Made by a program: the position numbers and the translations under genes
In this document: piece by piece, positions 62,971 through 64,000 of the stretch
Position numbering within the stretch: the stretch's first letter is position 1
How the letters are laid out: each line of letters opens with the position of its first letter
DNA from: Folioceros fuciformis
Taxonomy: Eukaryota > Anthocerotophyta > Anthocerotopsida > Anthocerotales
Length of the DNA: 64,000 nt
NCBI GenBank assembly: GCA_049999805.1
Contig: JBNGIO010006239.1
Span: 175,412 to 239,411, forward strand
Reading direction: 5' to 3'
Notes under the pieces: generated by a model
Database searches by the model: none
The model's input: only the letters and a program-made list of their open reading frames with translations
Told to the model about the DNA's origin: nothing

Positions 62971-63947
62971 TTAAGATGTGTTTTTATGAAGGAAAGCTAT
63001 GGCAAGGGCTACATGCAAGGCAGCACCTATTGGCAGGGCATCCTCGTCTATTCGAAAATAGGGTGAGTGGGGGAAGAAGGTGGACCCGAGTTCTTCGTTC
63101 CTGATGCCAAGCACAGTGAAAGCCCCTGGTATCCTTTGCAAATAGTACGAGAAGTCCTCAGATGCCATCACTTCCTTGCATGGGAGCACATTGCTCGCAC
63201 CCAACAGCTTCGTACCCACGTTAACAACATGATTGTACGAATGCATCTCGTTGATAACGGCCGGTGTCGGATCATAGGTGTCTTCGTGAAAATTTACTTT
63301 CGCTTTGCATCCAGACACAGCAGCTTGGCCCACAAAGACCTGCAAGAAAGCGGATTACTACAGAAAGGCCATAGTCCGTAGAGAGGTTGAGGTCAATGTT
63401 GCAACGCAAGTGGGAGGTACCTCCTCGATTCTCCGTTTCATTCTCGCGTATCCTTCATTGGAGAAGGTTCGCCAGCATCCCTTCACGATAGCGGAGTTAG
63501 GTATCACATTGAAAGCAGACCCAGCGTGGACGCTGGTTACAGATAGCACCTGTGGTGACAGCCAATTTCGTGAGAGGGGGTTACGGTACTGTTGGCGACC
63601 AATACCACAGGTGCTGAAAAGAGCCACTGTACCTCACTTTCAAGAGGATTCGTTTCTCTGGAGATAATATGTTGCAGATTTAGGATGGCGAGAGACGTCG
63701 CAAGAATGGCATCCTTGCTCTCATGAGGAAGAGCAGCATGCCCGCCTTTTCCTTCGATTTCAACCTCAAAGATACCACATGCTGCTAACATTGGCCCTGA
63801 CTTGATGGCAATCGAACCAGTGGGATAGTCGTTGCTGACATGGATCCCAAAGATGCCGTGTACTTTGTCTAGTACACCAGATTCCATGATAAGCTTAGCT
63901 CCAGCCCCACCTTCCTCGGCTGGCTGAAATACCAGAAGCACAGTGCC
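62971..63947 (-). CDS. IAA-amino acid hydrolase, ILR1-like (M20 amidohydrolase), 5' partial
   Basis: M20D metallopeptidase family; in plants these release free auxin (or jasmonate) from amino-acid conjugates, usually in the ER. Three C-terminal exons are inside the window: 63947-63633, 63549-63421 and 63339-62971 (stop). The window ends in the intron before them, so the N-terminus with the first metal ligands is missing. Seen: GTVLLVFQPAEEGGAGAKLI with the catalytic Glu of the PAEEGG motif, IFGIHVSNDYPTGSIAIKSG with a ligand His, GKGGHAALPHESKDAILATS with the dimerisation-domain His, GSAFNVIPNSAIVKGCWRTF, YARMKRRIEE, MASEDFSYYLQRIPGAFTVL, FFPHSPYFRIDEDALPIGAA. The protein ends AIAFLHKNTS, without the KDEL/HDEL-type ER retention tail of several Arabidopsis members. 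Family call secure, substrate not decided. Confidence 0.92.
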
Positions 63948-64000
63948 CTGCAACGCAGCAGAAGCGTCAGTGCATTCCTTGGTATACACCACATGGCAAA
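63948..64000. other. Intron of the ILR1-like gene at the window edge
   Basis: On the minus strand this ends in a good acceptor (CTGCGTTGCAG) directly before GTVLLVF, the position where plant ILR1-family homologs continue. No coding sequence in these bases. Confidence 0.7.

Overview
The window is nuclear DNA of a land plant. Genes are multi-exon with short GT-AG introns (mostly about 70-200 bp). The products are plant-specific or chloroplast-directed: an FtsH7/9-type envelope protease, a PLS-class PPR protein, phenylalanine ammonia-lyase, SQD2 sulfolipid synthase, a CCB2/CCB4-like cytochrome b6f assembly factor and an ILR1-like auxin-conjugate hydrolase. A long coiled-coil gene resembling basal-body BLD10/CEP135, together with a CHD6-9-like remodeler that I do not associate with flowering plants, points to a seedless lineage with swimming sperm (lycophyte, fern or bryophyte grade). 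I cannot name the species. There are three assembly gaps: 3976-4075, 8491-8590 and 52412-52421.

Layout, left to right: FtsH7/9-like protease (+, 5' end off window); GH3 beta-glucan glucohydrolase (+); CHD-type SNF2 remodeler (+); BLD10/CEP135-like coiled-coil gene (-, 16.4-23.8 kb); LisH-CTLH-CRA protein (+); intronless bacterial-type glutamine synthetase (+); eIF2B delta (-); intronless PPR gene (+); PIG3-like quinone oxidoreductase (+); TIM16/PAM16 (-); PYROXD2-like FAD oxidoreductase (-); a 3.6 kb gene-free stretch leading into PAL (+); MoaE/CNX6 (-); CCB2/CCB4-like (+); 7.5 kb of AT-rich tandem-repeat DNA without genes (51.8-59.4 kb); SQD2 (-); ILR1-like amidohydrolase (-, 5' end off window).

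The genes are mostly unrelated housekeeping and plastid functions, with no operon-like logic. The themes that recur are plastid membrane upkeep (FtsH7/9, CCB2/4, SQD2), mitochondrial import and redox (TIM16, PYROXD2-like), nitrogen and phenylpropanoid metabolism (glutamine synthetase, PAL) and gene expression (CHD, eIF2B delta, PPR). Several pairs are head-to-head and share an upstream region: BLD10-like/LisH, eIF2B delta/PPR, and MoaE/CCB2-like.

Exon boundaries were placed by eye from reading frame, splice dinucleotides and family conservation. For nine genes (GH3, LisH, eIF2B delta, quinone oxidoreductase, TIM16, PAL, CCB-like, and the single-exon PPR and glutamine synthetase genes) the inferred exons sum to an exact multiple of three.
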